Shown piece by piece: positions 24,761-33,368 of a DNA stretch of 59,800 nt (within the stretch, counting starts at the first letter, position 1; the number at the start of each line of letters is the position of its first letter). The notes below the pieces were generated by a model. That model did no database searches. It was not told where the DNA came from and saw only the letters and a list, made by a program, of their open reading frames with translations. Position numbers and translations under genes: made by a program. Source of the stretch: Spirochaetaceae bacterium (lineage in GTDB: Bacteria > Spirochaetota > Spirochaetia > SZUA-6 > Bin103); NCBI GenBank assembly GCA_028820215.1, contig JAPPKD010000008.1:1-59800 (forward strand). Direction: 5' to 3'.

Positions 24761-25088
24761 TCCGACCGATCCTGACATCGGCAGCCTCGACGAACTGCAG
24801 TCGCTGAACGGTCTGCTCGACCATCGGGTAAGGCTGGCGATCTGCGTGCTGCTGTCGAGGTACGACGCGATGTCGTTCAGTCGCCTCAAGCAGGTACTGG
24901 AAGAGACGGATGGGAGCCTGGGCACGCACCTCCGCAAGCTGGAGGAGGGCGGATACCTGGCGATCGAAAAGACCTATCGCGGCCGGCGGCCGGTGACCTG
25001 GTACCAACTCACCGCCGACGGTCGGACCCAACTGGAGCGGCATACCGCGAACCTGATGCGTCTGCTCGGGCGCGCCCAGAACCGGTGA
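24741..25088 (+). CDS. Winged-helix transcriptional regulator (ArsR/HTH_34-like)
   Basis: 115 residues. The fold is read from LNGLLDHRVRLAICVLLSRY, the recognition helix region FSRLKQVLEETDGSLGTHLR and the wing YRGRRPVTWYQLTADGRTQL. This is the one-domain winged helix common next to ABC exporter genes. It overlaps the membrane-protein gene by 20 bases and is followed by the TPR-like gene. Likely it represses its own operon through the palindrome over the -10 box upstream; that link is inferred. There are no obvious metal-binding cysteines. Confidence 0.85.
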   Translation: MPPTSPDPTDPDIGSLDELQSLNGLLDHRVRLAICVLLSRYDAMSFSRLKQVLEETDGSLGTHLRKLEEGGYLAIEKTYRGRRPVTWYQLTADGRTQLERHTANLMRLLGRAQNR

Positions 25089-25139
25089 TCGCGAACGCGG
25101 TACGTGCGAATAGCGGCAGGGCAGACAGGAGGCAACAGG

Positions 25140-25961
25140 ATGAGAATTGGCGTGAACGTACTCGGCTGGCTGCTGGGGTCCGCGACGCTGGCTGTCGCGG
25201 GCGGAGGAGGAGAGCTGCAGGACTACGACCTCTCGGCGGCCGCGGCGCGGATGTTCGGCGAATACGAGCGGGTCAACCATGAGGGGTTCATGAACATGGA
25301 GGGTGCTCCCGACCCGGAAGCCGTGATCGAGCGCACGCGGCAGTGGATCGACCGCAGCGAAGCGTTGCGGGACGATTCGCCGGCCTATCACTATCTGCGC
25401 GCCAGGATCGAGTACGACGCCTACAACCAGTTGGCAGACACGGCGCCTGCCGAAGGTGGCGGCTACCTGGACCGCGCGCTCGGACAGATCCGCATCTTTG
25501 CGGATGCGAAGGTCGCGTTCGCCGACGGGCACGCGCTGCACGGCGCCATCCTGGGACGGATGATCGCCGCCAGCCCGGCGAGTGCGTTGCTGCATGCCCG
25601 CGCCGCCAAGCGTGCCACGACCACGGCCCTGGACCTGGATCCGGACAACCAGTTGGCGCATCTCAATCTGGCCTTCACGTTCGCGAACGCCCCCGAGGCA
25701 TTCGGCGGCGACCGCAAGCTGGCCGTCGAGCACTTCCGCCGGGCGTTCGCCGGCGGTGCGCTGCCGCTGCGTGCGGTGGCGGGCACGTGGCTCAGCGTGA
25801 CCTACGATCAGCTTGGCGATTCCGCCCGTGCCGTGGAGGTGATCGAGGAGGTACTGGAGCTCGTCCCGGGCTTTCCGCAAGCCCAGGCAACCGCTCGTGC
25901 CCTGGCGGACGGCGCCGATCCCGTCGTGTACATGCAGCGGCTGCAGAACCGTGCGGAGTGA
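25140..25961 (+). CDS. Exported TPR-like repeat protein
   Basis: 273 residues from ATG 25140, chosen for AGGAGG just upstream and because a signal peptide (MRIGVNVLGWLLGSATLAVA) begins there. The rest is helical with paired helices of TPR type: AVIERTRQWIDRSEALRDDS, AKRATTTALDLDPDNQLAHL, LAVEHFRRAFAGGALPLRA and RAVEVIEEVLELVPGFPQAQ. It is probably periplasmic and could help the neighbouring ABC transporter find its cargo. Its stop overlaps the ATPase start by 11 bases, so the pair is translationally coupled. Confidence 0.8.
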   Translation: MRIGVNVLGWLLGSATLAVAGGGGELQDYDLSAAAARMFGEYERVNHEGFMNMEGAPDPEAVIERTRQWIDRSEALRDDSPAYHYLRARIEYDAYNQLADTAPAEGGGYLDRALGQIRIFADAKVAFADGHALHGAILGRMIAASPASALLHARAAKRATTTALDLDPDNQLAHLNLAFTFANAPEAFGGDRKLAVEHFRRAFAGGALPLRAVAGTWLSVTYDQLGDSARAVEVIEEVLELVPGFPQAQATARALADGADPVVYMQRLQNRAE

Positions 25962-26649
25962 CACGGGGGCGCCGCCCATCCTGCAGGCCCGGCGGGCCAC
26001 CAGGAGTTACCGCAGCAAGGCCGGGGAGGTTGTGGCCCTGCGAGAGGTGGACCTGAGCATCAGAGAGGGCGACTTCGCCGTCATCCTCGGTCCATCCGGA
26101 AGCGGCAAGAGCACGCTGCTCAACGTGCTGTCAGGAATCGACACCGTCGACGAGGGCGAAATCCTCTACCGCGGCCGGGCGCTGAGCAGCTACTCCGACG
26201 CGCGGCGGACCCACCTGCGCCGGAGCTCCATCGCCGTGGTGTTCCAGAGCTTCGAGCTCGTTTCGCTCATGAGCTGCTACCGCAACATCGAGTACCCTCT
26301 GCTGCTAACACGGCTCCCGCGGGTTGAGCGCCGGCGGCGCGTGCAAGAGATCGCCGATCGCCTGGAAATCGGGCACCTGCTCGGGCGGCGGGTCAACGCC
26401 GTGTCCGTGGGGCAACGGCAGCGCGTCGCCATTGCCCGCGCGCTGGTGGCGGAGCCGGAGGTGGTGCTGGGAGACGAGATCACCGGCAGCCTCGACTCGC
26501 GGTCGTCGCGGCGGATCTACACGCTGCTGCGGGAGCAACAGAGCGGCGGGCGCACCTTCGTGATGGTCACGCACGACAGCTCGCTAGTGGAACCGTCCGA
26601 CCGGCTGTTCCAGTTGCGCGACGGAACGCTGCGAGAGCAGGGCGCGTAG
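25951..26649 (+). CDS. ABC transporter ATPase, LolD/MacB type
   Basis: 232 residues from GTG 25951. Walker A GPSGSGKS (47-54), Q-loop in VVFQSFELVSLMS, signature VSVGQRQRVAIARAL (151-165), Walker B VVLGDEITGSLD (D175, E176) and the H-loop VMVTHD are in order. The signature reads S-V-G-Q instead of the usual S-G-G-Q, and the D-loop region reads DEITGSLD instead of DEPTGNLD; both are unusual but leave the catalytic glutamate. With the FtsX-like permease 4 bases downstream it forms a mechanotransmission-type exporter or lipoprotein-release system. Confidence 0.92.
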   Translation: MRSDTGAPPILQARRATRSYRSKAGEVVALREVDLSIREGDFAVILGPSGSGKSTLLNVLSGIDTVDEGEILYRGRALSSYSDARRTHLRRSSIAVVFQSFELVSLMSCYRNIEYPLLLTRLPRVERRRRVQEIADRLEIGHLLGRRVNAVSVGQRQRVAIARALVAEPEVVLGDEITGSLDSRSSRRIYTLLREQQSGGRTFVMVTHDSSLVEPSDRLFQLRDGTLREQGA

Positions 26650-26653
26650 CCGC

Positions 26654-27877
26654 ATGCTTCTGGTCGTCCACGCGCTGCTCAACGTCGTCCACAACCTGCG
26701 GCGGACCCTTGCCGCGGTAGTGATCATCGCGCTGGGGACCGGGTTGCTGTTCCTGAGCCACGCCTACCTGCAAGGGCTCTACAGCATTCTCAGTTTCGGC
26801 ATCCGCAATCAGGCCGGCGACCTGCAGATCCATCACGCCGATTACGACCATGCGAGCATGACCGCGCAACCGATCATCCCGGGCGAGGTCTTGACCCGAA
26901 TGGAGCAGATCCTTGCCGCCGGTGACTTCCCCGAGGTGCGGACGGTCAGCCGGGAGCTGCTGTTCGGCGGGTTGTTCGAGGCCGGCGCGCAGAGCCAGGG
27001 AGTGTCCGGCGTCGGCCTCGAGACCGATCGCCTGCATCGCGGGTCCGCCAGCCGGCGCCTGCTGATGGCGGGCACCGACCTGAAGTATGGCGACGACGCC
27101 CACACGATCCTGGGCGAGGGAGTGGCCAAGCAGGTCGACGCCGAGCCAGGTGGCAGCGCGACCGTGCAGGTCTACACGGACTCCGGGCAGGAGCGCCGGC
27201 TGGAGATCCAGGTCAAGGGCGTCATCCGTACCGGCAGCAGCTTCGCCGACGCCTACTTCATCTACGTGCCGTTGCCGTTCGCGCAGCGTTTGACCGGCAC
27301 CGACGGCGTCCATCGGATCCTGCTGTTCCTGCGCCAGGAACGACAGCTTGCCACCGTGCATGAGCGCCTGAGCGAGGTGATCGAAGACCCTGACCTGCCG
27401 CTGGCGGTGTCGAGCTGGCGCCAAGTGCAGGAGTTCTACGATCAGCTCAAGTCGTTCTACGACGTGCTGTTCACCTTCGTGATCGCGGTCGTGACGGTGC
27501 TGTCGATGGTCGCCATCTTCGCGATCATCTCGGTGAGCTTCCTGGAGCGGCTGCGCGAGCTGGGGTCGTTGCGTGCGATCGGCACCACGCGCGCGGAGCT
27601 GCTGTCGCTGTTGCTGGTCGAGGCGCTGGCGACCTACCTGGTCGGCGCCGCGGCGGCGCTTGGCCTCGGTCTGGCTGGTGGCGCCGTCATCAACGCTCTG
27701 GGCATCACCTTCGTCCCGATCGGCAGCAACCTGCCGGTTCCGTTCTACATCGACCTGGAACCGCGCTACTTCCTGATCCCGGCCGCCATCACCCTGCTGA
27801 TGACCGCGGGCGCCGCCCTGGTTCCCGTGGTGCGCACCGCCCGCATGAGCGTCGCCCACGTCTTGCGCCACGAATAG
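26654..27877 (+). CDS. FtsX-like ABC permease (LolE/MacB type)
   Basis: 407 residues. It has an N-terminal transmembrane helix (LAAVVIIALGTGLLFLSHAY), a large extracytoplasmic domain (about 45-260), then three C-terminal helices (FTFVIAVVTVLSMVAIFAII, LLVEALATYLVGAAAALGLG, FLIPAAITLLMTAGAALVP) with the coupling segment SFLERLRELGSLRAIGTTRA. This is the standard 1+3 layout of FtsX/LolE/MacB permeases. The extracytoplasmic part has the MacB-like HTILGEGVAKQVDAEPGG segment. It is the last gene of the operon that starts at 24185. Confidence 0.92.
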   Translation: MLLVVHALLNVVHNLRRTLAAVVIIALGTGLLFLSHAYLQGLYSILSFGIRNQAGDLQIHHADYDHASMTAQPIIPGEVLTRMEQILAAGDFPEVRTVSRELLFGGLFEAGAQSQGVSGVGLETDRLHRGSASRRLLMAGTDLKYGDDAHTILGEGVAKQVDAEPGGSATVQVYTDSGQERRLEIQVKGVIRTGSSFADAYFIYVPLPFAQRLTGTDGVHRILLFLRQERQLATVHERLSEVIEDPDLPLAVSSWRQVQEFYDQLKSFYDVLFTFVIAVVTVLSMVAIFAIISVSFLERLRELGSLRAIGTTRAELLSLLLVEALATYLVGAAAALGLGLAGGAVINALGITFVPIGSNLPVPFYIDLEPRYFLIPAAITLLMTAGAALVPVVRTARMSVAHVLRHE

Positions 27878-28001
27878 GATTCATTCCGAGAGATTGCAGA
27901 TGGCGACATCGTCGCCGAAGTTCGTCCACGGCGCCTACGCGGAAGGCGAACCCGAGAGCGAGTCGCACGTACCATGACGGGCTGCTACCATCCGCCGGCC
28001 A

Positions 28002-28663
28002 GTGAGAGACTTCCCGAGCCTCCGGCTGTTCCTGGTGCGCCACGCACAGGCGCGTCATGCGCCGGGCACCAGCTACGAGGACGCCTCGCTGTCGGCGCTT
28101 GGCCGAACGCAGGCGGCCGCGGTTGCGCGCGCCTGCGCCGATCGCCCGCCCGACGTCCTGTATAGCAGCCCGGCGCCCCGGGCGCGCGAGACCGCGGACC
28201 TGATCGGTGTCGCCGTGGGGCTTTCGGTGACGGTCGATGAGCGCTTATTGGAGTACCGCTCCGGCACCATCACCGACCCCGGCCTCACCGTGGAGCAGAT
28301 TCTCGAGGGACGCGGCGACCTCTTGGCGTGGCATCCGAACAGCAAGCTGGCCCGCGACGGCGAGACGACACGCGAGTTCGCGGCTCGGGTCATGGCCGTG
28401 ACCGACGAGATCGTCGCTCGTCATATCGGCGATCGCGTGGTGATCGTCTCCCATGCCGGAGCCATCCACATGATCATGCGGTGGACGAGCGGCCTCGGCC
28501 CCGACACCCGGTGCTGCACGGCTTCGTGATTGACAACGCCAGCATCAGCGAGCTGATCCACTGGCCGGGCGGGCGCATAACCGGAGGTGGCCCCCGTTAC
28601 ACCGAGTTCGCCAGCGTTGGATCGGTCGACCACCTGCCGTCCGAGCATCGCAGCGGCAACTGA
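28002..28663 (+). pseudogene. Histidine phosphatase family gene with a frameshift near its 3' end
   Basis: The N-terminal 168 residues are a phosphoglycerate-mutase-like phosphatase with the RHG-type motif LFLVRHAQARH, SPAPRARETADLIG, and the second histidine in VVIVSHAGAIHMI. In this frame the protein stops at 28529 after a poor tail. One base out of phase, from about 28505, the strand continues HPVLHGFVIDNASISELIHW and ends EFASVGSVDHLPSEHRSGN at 28663, which is the proper end of the family. A single frameshift near 28500-28515 is therefore likely. The active-site residues precede it. Confidence 0.75.
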
Positions 28664-28853
28664 CAGTGGCGCGCAGCATCGGCTGAATTCCGTTCGTCGA
28701 ATCAGTGGAGTGCGACACTGGGCCAGAGGACTCTGGCATAACGGTTTCAGCCGTGAAGATGGAATACGGCCATCTTGGTTTCGCCCAACTCTTGCACGGC
28801 GTATTCTGGGCCATCTTGCCGATGCCGCTCCGTGTCTTCGAGCTGCCAGTCGC

Positions 28854-29517
28854 TCAGTCAACTCGTTCGTAACGGACTCTGAACCGACGTACGGGTGGGT
28901 CTTCTTGATCGTAATAATCCTCGAAACCGATTTGATCGAGAAGAATAGCCGCCGGGAGAACGAGTTCCGACGGTGCAATGGGCCACGTTAGTTCACCCTC
29001 CGAGGAACCTTCTTCACGCCCACGCGTGATGACCAAGAGTGTGCCTCCTGGTGCCACGCACATCGCGGCGGCGTATAGACCGTCGCCGGAGATGTGCGGG
29101 AAGTACTTGCAGAGTATAGATTTCAGCGACAAAGTCATACTGTTCACGCCATCTGGTCGGGAGATTGAAGAGGTCGCGTACTTGATAGTCCACGATGGAA
29201 TTGGGAAACCGAACCCGACACGAGTCGATTGCCGTCGGGGCGACGTCAAAAGCCGTCACGATACCGCCCGCTCTCGCAAGGTATTCGGAGTCATCACCGA
29301 GACCGCAGCCGACGGCCAAGCACCTTCGGCCTGCGAAATCGTAACGAGTCTGGCGGTGCCAACTGACCAAGTGGGGGTTTGGCACTCGATCGGCCCACGG
29401 AATGCCCTGGTCGCGATCTCGTCCCGCTTGGTACAAGGGCTCAAACCAGCCGAGATGATCACCCCGACAGGCATGCTCCTGCTGCAAGCGCCGAACGGCG
29501 CCGCGGTCAGTCGACAA
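28854..29517 (-). pseudogene. SAM-dependent methyltransferase gene with an internal frameshift
   Basis: From TTG 29517 the frame carries a class I methyltransferase N-terminal half: GWFEPLYQAGRDRD, IPWADRVPNPHLVSW and motif I CLAVGCGLGDDSEYLARAGG, then DFVAEIYTLQVLP. Near 29070-29095 the frame must change by one base to continue GLYAAAMCVAPGGTLLVITR through FEDYYDQEDPPVRRFRVRYE to the stop at 28854. Either half alone lacks part of the Rossmann fold. It is adjacent to the frameshifted phosphatase, so this 1.5-kb patch contains two broken frames. The substrate is unknown. Confidence 0.7.
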
Positions 29518-29792
29518 CGAAGAGCCTCGATGTCGAGGACAGCCGGGCGCTATCCATCTGTGCTCGATCGGTGGACGCTCACGCGCCCAACTGAGTTCGG
29601 CGCAGTTGGTGCCGGTTCGGTCGCCATGCCTCTCATGCTCGATCCAGACTCTTATTCAGTCCCGCGCGGTGTCAACCGCCAGCCGGCGACAGGGGCGCGC
29701 CGGACCGCGGAAAGGCTGGTTGGCGCCACGGGCTTTCGGTGAGAGTCGACGAGCGCCCGATCAGCCAGGCGATCGGCATCGTTGACGCCAAT

Positions 29793-30128
29793 TCAGGTCA
29801 GGACGCGGAGCGCGGTCTCGGGAGCCTTGTCGAGTATCCGCAGCAGGGCTCGCGCCGCGCCGGTCGGGCAGCGTTTCCCCTGTTCCCAGTTGCGGATCGT
29901 CTCGTGCGGCACGTCGATGCGCCGCGCCAGCTCGGTCTGGGAAAGCCCCAGCCGCCGCCGGACCCGGCGCGCGTATCGCGCCATGTCCTGCATGGCCTCT
30001 TCCTCGTCCTCCTGCTCCTGCGCCGCAATCTCCGCCTCGGTGGTGGCGTCCACCCTCGCGGAGTCGATCCTCCCCTCGGGCAGCGTGGACGGATCGTCGG
30101 GATCAATCCTGACGCGCGTTGTGCTCAT
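29793..30128 (-). CDS. XRE-family HTH protein, likely antitoxin of the BrnT toxin
   Basis: 111 residues. An acidic N-terminal half (EIAAQEQEDEEEAMQDMARY) is followed by an XRE helix-turn-helix, GLSQTELARRIDVPHETIRN, and WEQGKRCPTG. Its ATG (30128) lies inside the BrnT gene, 26 bases before that gene's end, in the toxin-first order usual for brnTA. Canonical BrnA antitoxins use a ribbon-helix-helix fold, so the XRE domain makes this a variant pairing. It probably autorepresses the pair. Confidence 0.85.
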   Translation of the reverse strand: MSTTRVRIDPDDPSTLPEGRIDSARVDATTEAEIAAQEQEDEEEAMQDMARYARRVRRRLGLSQTELARRIDVPHETIRNWEQGKRCPTGAARALLRILDKAPETALRVLT

Positions 30129-30384
30129 ATTCCGCGACCTCCTTCGGGTTGGCCTTGCGGGCCGAAATGATGCGAACGGCCGAGCCCCGCATCGTGTAGA
30201 CGACGACATAGGTCCGCCCGTCGATGGTGCCGAGCAGCCGGTAGCGGTCCTCGCCATAGTCCCGCCGGCGATCCTGCGCGACGATCCGGTGCTGAACGAG
30301 GAACGCGCGGACGGCGTAGGCGAAGTCGAAGCCGCGACGATCGAAACAGGCGTCGTTGTTGGCCTCGTCCCACTCGAACTCCAT
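30103..30384 (-). CDS. brnT: BrnT-family ribonuclease toxin
   Basis: 93 residues from ATG 30384 (MEFEWDEANNDACFDRRGFD), typical length for BrnT. The RelE-like beta core is seen in RYRLLGTIDGRTYVVVYTMR and AVRIISARKANPKEVAEYE, which holds the conserved arginine-rich active region. An ATG four codons upstream (30396) is possible. BrnT cleaves RNA and is neutralised by its partner antitoxin, here an XRE-type protein overlapping by 26 bases. The pair sits between the frameshifted methyltransferase and the sulfatase operon. Confidence 0.85.
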   Translation of the reverse strand: MEFEWDEANNDACFDRRGFDFAYAVRAFLVQHRIVAQDRRRDYGEDRYRLLGTIDGRTYVVVYTMRGSAVRIISARKANPKEVAEYEHNARQD

Positions 30385-30537
30385 CTCCGAGACCATAGGC
30401 CAATGGCCCACGACGGTAAAGGCCGAGGCGGGGCCATGACCGGGGCATTCCGCGCCGAGCATGAGCCCTCAAGCGCGCTGACCTCGCGCCCGGAGAGGCC
30501 GCGAAGACGGTGGCGCGCGGCGTTGACACGGCGCTGG

Positions 30538-33342
30538 TCAATCGGCAAGGAGCAAGGTGTAGAGGCGGAGCGGGAGATTCGCTGAGAGGAATCCGCGCCA
30601 CGTCGACGGGTCGACGGCCGTACGGAGGGGCACGTTCAGGCCGCCGGCGATCGCCAGCGGCAGGTCGATCAGGGAGGTGAGGCCAACGCTCAGCTCGAGC
30701 CCGGCGTGCGGGCTCCATTCCCGGTGGTCGCCGAGCGTCGTGACCGCCGTGAAGCGGTTCTCCGCCTCGACGTAGAACGCGGCCGTGAGGCTGCGGAATA
30801 CCAACAGGTCCAGGATCCGGTCCTCGCGCCCGCCGACCAAAGGGACCAGCAGATCCAGACCGCCGTATACACGTCCGGTCGCCGGACGGTCACCGGTCCC
30901 GCTCCCGCCCGCGCGCAGCCGGCTTGCCACGCCTTCCGGAGGCGCGGTGCCGATGCCGAACAGCCTCCAGTCGGCGCCCAGGTCCACGCTCGGCACCACG
31001 TACAGGCGCGGTACGACTCGTAGCGGCACGGCCCCCGACAGGCTCGATTGCAGCGACCAGGTGCCGTCGCGCGGCAGCACCGTGATTCGCTGCCGCACCG
31101 ATGCGAGGTGGGGCACGGCTCCCGGCAGCCGCACCGAGTCCAGCCCGATCCACGGCTCCAGCGCCGGGCGCTGATCGGCGTCCAGCCCGGCCGCCAGTGA
31201 CAGGCCGCTGTCGTAGTAGGTGGGGCGGGTGCCCACCTCCAGCGGCGAGCGCAGCGGCTGCCGGAACGCGAGCGAGCCGTTCCAGTCTTCGGCGCCATAC
31301 CATGTGAAGAGGGCGCCGGCGCGCGTGCCACGCGGCAGCGACAGCCCCGTTGCGGCATAGGCACCCGGCACCACTTCTGGCGCCGTGGTGAACCACCTGA
31401 CGGGATCGCCCGGCGCGATCCGGGCGGCCGCTCCCGCGCTCAGCCCGTACGACACCATCCCGGTCGACCAGTAGCCGACCCCGCCCCCCAGGCGCAGCGT
31501 GTCCGGGGACAGCTCGAACAGGCGCAGGTCGATGCCGACCAGGTCCGCTTCGTGCCGGCCGTGCTGCCGCACCACCCAGCTCAGCCTGCGCGGGTGGTGG
31601 TTGTTCTTGCGGTCGACGTCCAGCGTGTACCACGCCGGGTCGATCTCCACGCTGCGCACGCGGCCGGCCACCTCCAGCACCTGCGTGCCGCGCACCCTGA
31701 AGTCGAGCGTTTGGTCCCCTTCGCCGACGCGCTCCACGACGACCCGCACCGGGGCGGTCAGGCCGCTGTCGAGGAGGTCCCGGACCGTGATCCTGGCCAC
31801 GTCCCCCGCGTATGCCACTCCGGCCACGGCGTAGTCGGGATAGCGGTCGGTGGTGAGCACCTGCTCGCCGACGCTCCGCATGCGTGGCCGGCGCTCCTCC
31901 AGGTGGGCGAGGAACAGATCGGTGTCGACGAGCCGGTGGCGGTACCGGCGGGCGTACTCGCCGAGGGCCTCGTCGAAGGCGTCCTTGCCCATCTCGGTGG
32001 CGAGCTGGCGCACGGCCAGCGCGCCCTTGTCGTAGATCACCGCCGTCAGTCCGTTCTGGTTCTGGGCGTCCACGTCGCTTGCCACCGGAAAGTCGAAGCC
32101 CGTCTTGCGCAGCTCGTGGAAGCGGGCTACCAGCCGCTCGCGGAAGCTGTGGTCGCCCAGCAGCCGGCGGGCGATCGCACCCGCCGCGCCGGCGTCGTCG
32201 GCGAACAGGTTGTCGTCGGCGCCGTACTTCCGCTCCAGGTAGTCCAGCGTCACGTACTGGGTGAGCGATTCGCTGAGCCAGTTGTCGCTGATGAAGTCCA
32301 CGGGCGTGCCGATGCCGAAGTAGAAGTGTCCGACTTCGTGCGCGACCAGGAACTCCAGCACGCGGTTCCAGAGCTCCGGGAACGGCACGTCGGCGTTGAA
32401 CGCGCCGCTGCCCAGCATCACGAAAGCGTCCGCCGCCATGCCCCACGCGCCGGGCCGCACCCCCTCCACGATCGTGATGCGGCGATAGTCCAGCGGACCC
32501 AGCGTACTGGCGTAGTGGTCCAGCGCCTCGGCCGCGTACCGGGCGAGCTTGCGCGCCTGGCGCTCACGGCCGGGGCGATGGAACAGGCGCACCTGCGCGT
32601 GGGCGGATGCGGTCTCGACGAGGCGGAACCGGTCCTCGGGAAAGATGGTCAGGGGGATGGTGGCGACCGGCAGGGAGCTCTCGATCACGTAGGCGGAGCC
32701 GTCCTCCACGGGCGAGGAGCGCTCGTCGTGCGAGATCACCCGGTAGCCGGGCGGGACGACGAGGCGCACGCGGTAGCCGTCGACCGGCGGCAGCGTGTAA
32801 CGGTCCGGATCGGGATAGAGGCGTGGATACCAGGCGAAGCGCTGCACGAACACGCCGTCGAGGCTGGTGAGATCTCCGACACGCAGGGCTGGCAGGCGAG
32901 TACGGAACGTGACGGTGAGCCGGTAGCGGTCGCGCGGTGGAAGCCGCAGCCGCACCGCCAGGCCGGGTATGGGATAGGTGAACCGGCGGCGGCCCGCCAG
33001 CGGGAGCGCCTCGAACGGCACCTCGGCGCCGTGCGCGTCGACGATGCGGGTGATGCGCGTGTAGCCGGCCTCGAAGCCGGCCTGGTAGCTGGCGTCTTCG
33101 ATCAACGGGTTGGCGTGGGGGTTGGGGATGGCGCCGGCGTTGTTGAGCAGTGCCAGTACCGCCGCCTTGCCGCCCGCGAAGTCGGCCATTTCTGAGCGGT
33201 TGAAGGAGATCACCTGCGTGCCGGCAACGACCGACTCCGCCGGTTCGTAGGTCAGGTCGAATTCGTAGTCGACGGCCGCGAGCGGCGCCGGCTGCAGCAG
33301 GGCAGACAACGCGATGGCGACGGCGCCGAGGCGAAGCACCAT
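30538..33342 (-). CDS. M1-like metallopeptidase with long beta-rich C-terminal domain
   Basis: 934 residues. Signal peptide MVLRLGAVAIALSALLQPAP with cleavage near AVDYEF. The zinc site is a textbook HEVGH (335-339) followed by glutamate E358 in NWLSESL, i.e. HExxH-x18-E of M1 gluzincins. The exopeptidase GAMEN segment is replaced by GAWGMAADAFVML, lacking its glutamate, so true aminopeptidase activity is doubtful. From about residue 600 the chain is beta-rich (RLGGGVGYWSTGMVSYGLSA and similar), possibly a membrane-associated barrel. It follows the hydroxylase gene by 26 bases in one leftward operon. It is probably periplasmic or in the outer membrane. Confidence 0.8.
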   Translation of the reverse strand: MVLRLGAVAIALSALLQPAPLAAVDYEFDLTYEPAESVVAGTQVISFNRSEMADFAGGKAAVLALLNNAGAIPNPHANPLIEDASYQAGFEAGYTRITRIVDAHGAEVPFEALPLAGRRRFTYPIPGLAVRLRLPPRDRYRLTVTFRTRLPALRVGDLTSLDGVFVQRFAWYPRLYPDPDRYTLPPVDGYRVRLVVPPGYRVISHDERSSPVEDGSAYVIESSLPVATIPLTIFPEDRFRLVETASAHAQVRLFHRPGRERQARKLARYAAEALDHYASTLGPLDYRRITIVEGVRPGAWGMAADAFVMLGSGAFNADVPFPELWNRVLEFLVAHEVGHFYFGIGTPVDFISDNWLSESLTQYVTLDYLERKYGADDNLFADDAGAAGAIARRLLGDHSFRERLVARFHELRKTGFDFPVASDVDAQNQNGLTAVIYDKGALAVRQLATEMGKDAFDEALGEYARRYRHRLVDTDLFLAHLEERRPRMRSVGEQVLTTDRYPDYAVAGVAYAGDVARITVRDLLDSGLTAPVRVVVERVGEGDQTLDFRVRGTQVLEVAGRVRSVEIDPAWYTLDVDRKNNHHPRRLSWVVRQHGRHEADLVGIDLRLFELSPDTLRLGGGVGYWSTGMVSYGLSAGAAARIAPGDPVRWFTTAPEVVPGAYAATGLSLPRGTRAGALFTWYGAEDWNGSLAFRQPLRSPLEVGTRPTYYDSGLSLAAGLDADQRPALEPWIGLDSVRLPGAVPHLASVRQRITVLPRDGTWSLQSSLSGAVPLRVVPRLYVVPSVDLGADWRLFGIGTAPPEGVASRLRAGGSGTGDRPATGRVYGGLDLLVPLVGGREDRILDLLVFRSLTAAFYVEAENRFTAVTTLGDHREWSPHAGLELSVGLTSLIDLPLAIAGGLNVPLRTAVDPSTWRGFLSANLPLRLYTLLLAD

Positions 33343-33368
33343 CGGAGTGCGCGGGCGGGGCGTGGGAG

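Noticed and set aside
27902..27916. GGCGAC-ATC-GTCGCC hairpin after the ABC permease gene
   Set aside because: Only a 6-bp stem with a 3-base loop and no T run; too weak to call a terminator in GC-rich DNA.
28978..29742. Forward 254-codon frame opposite the methyltransferase remnant
   Set aside because: The reverse strand carries recognisable methyltransferase motifs in two frames; the forward frame has none.
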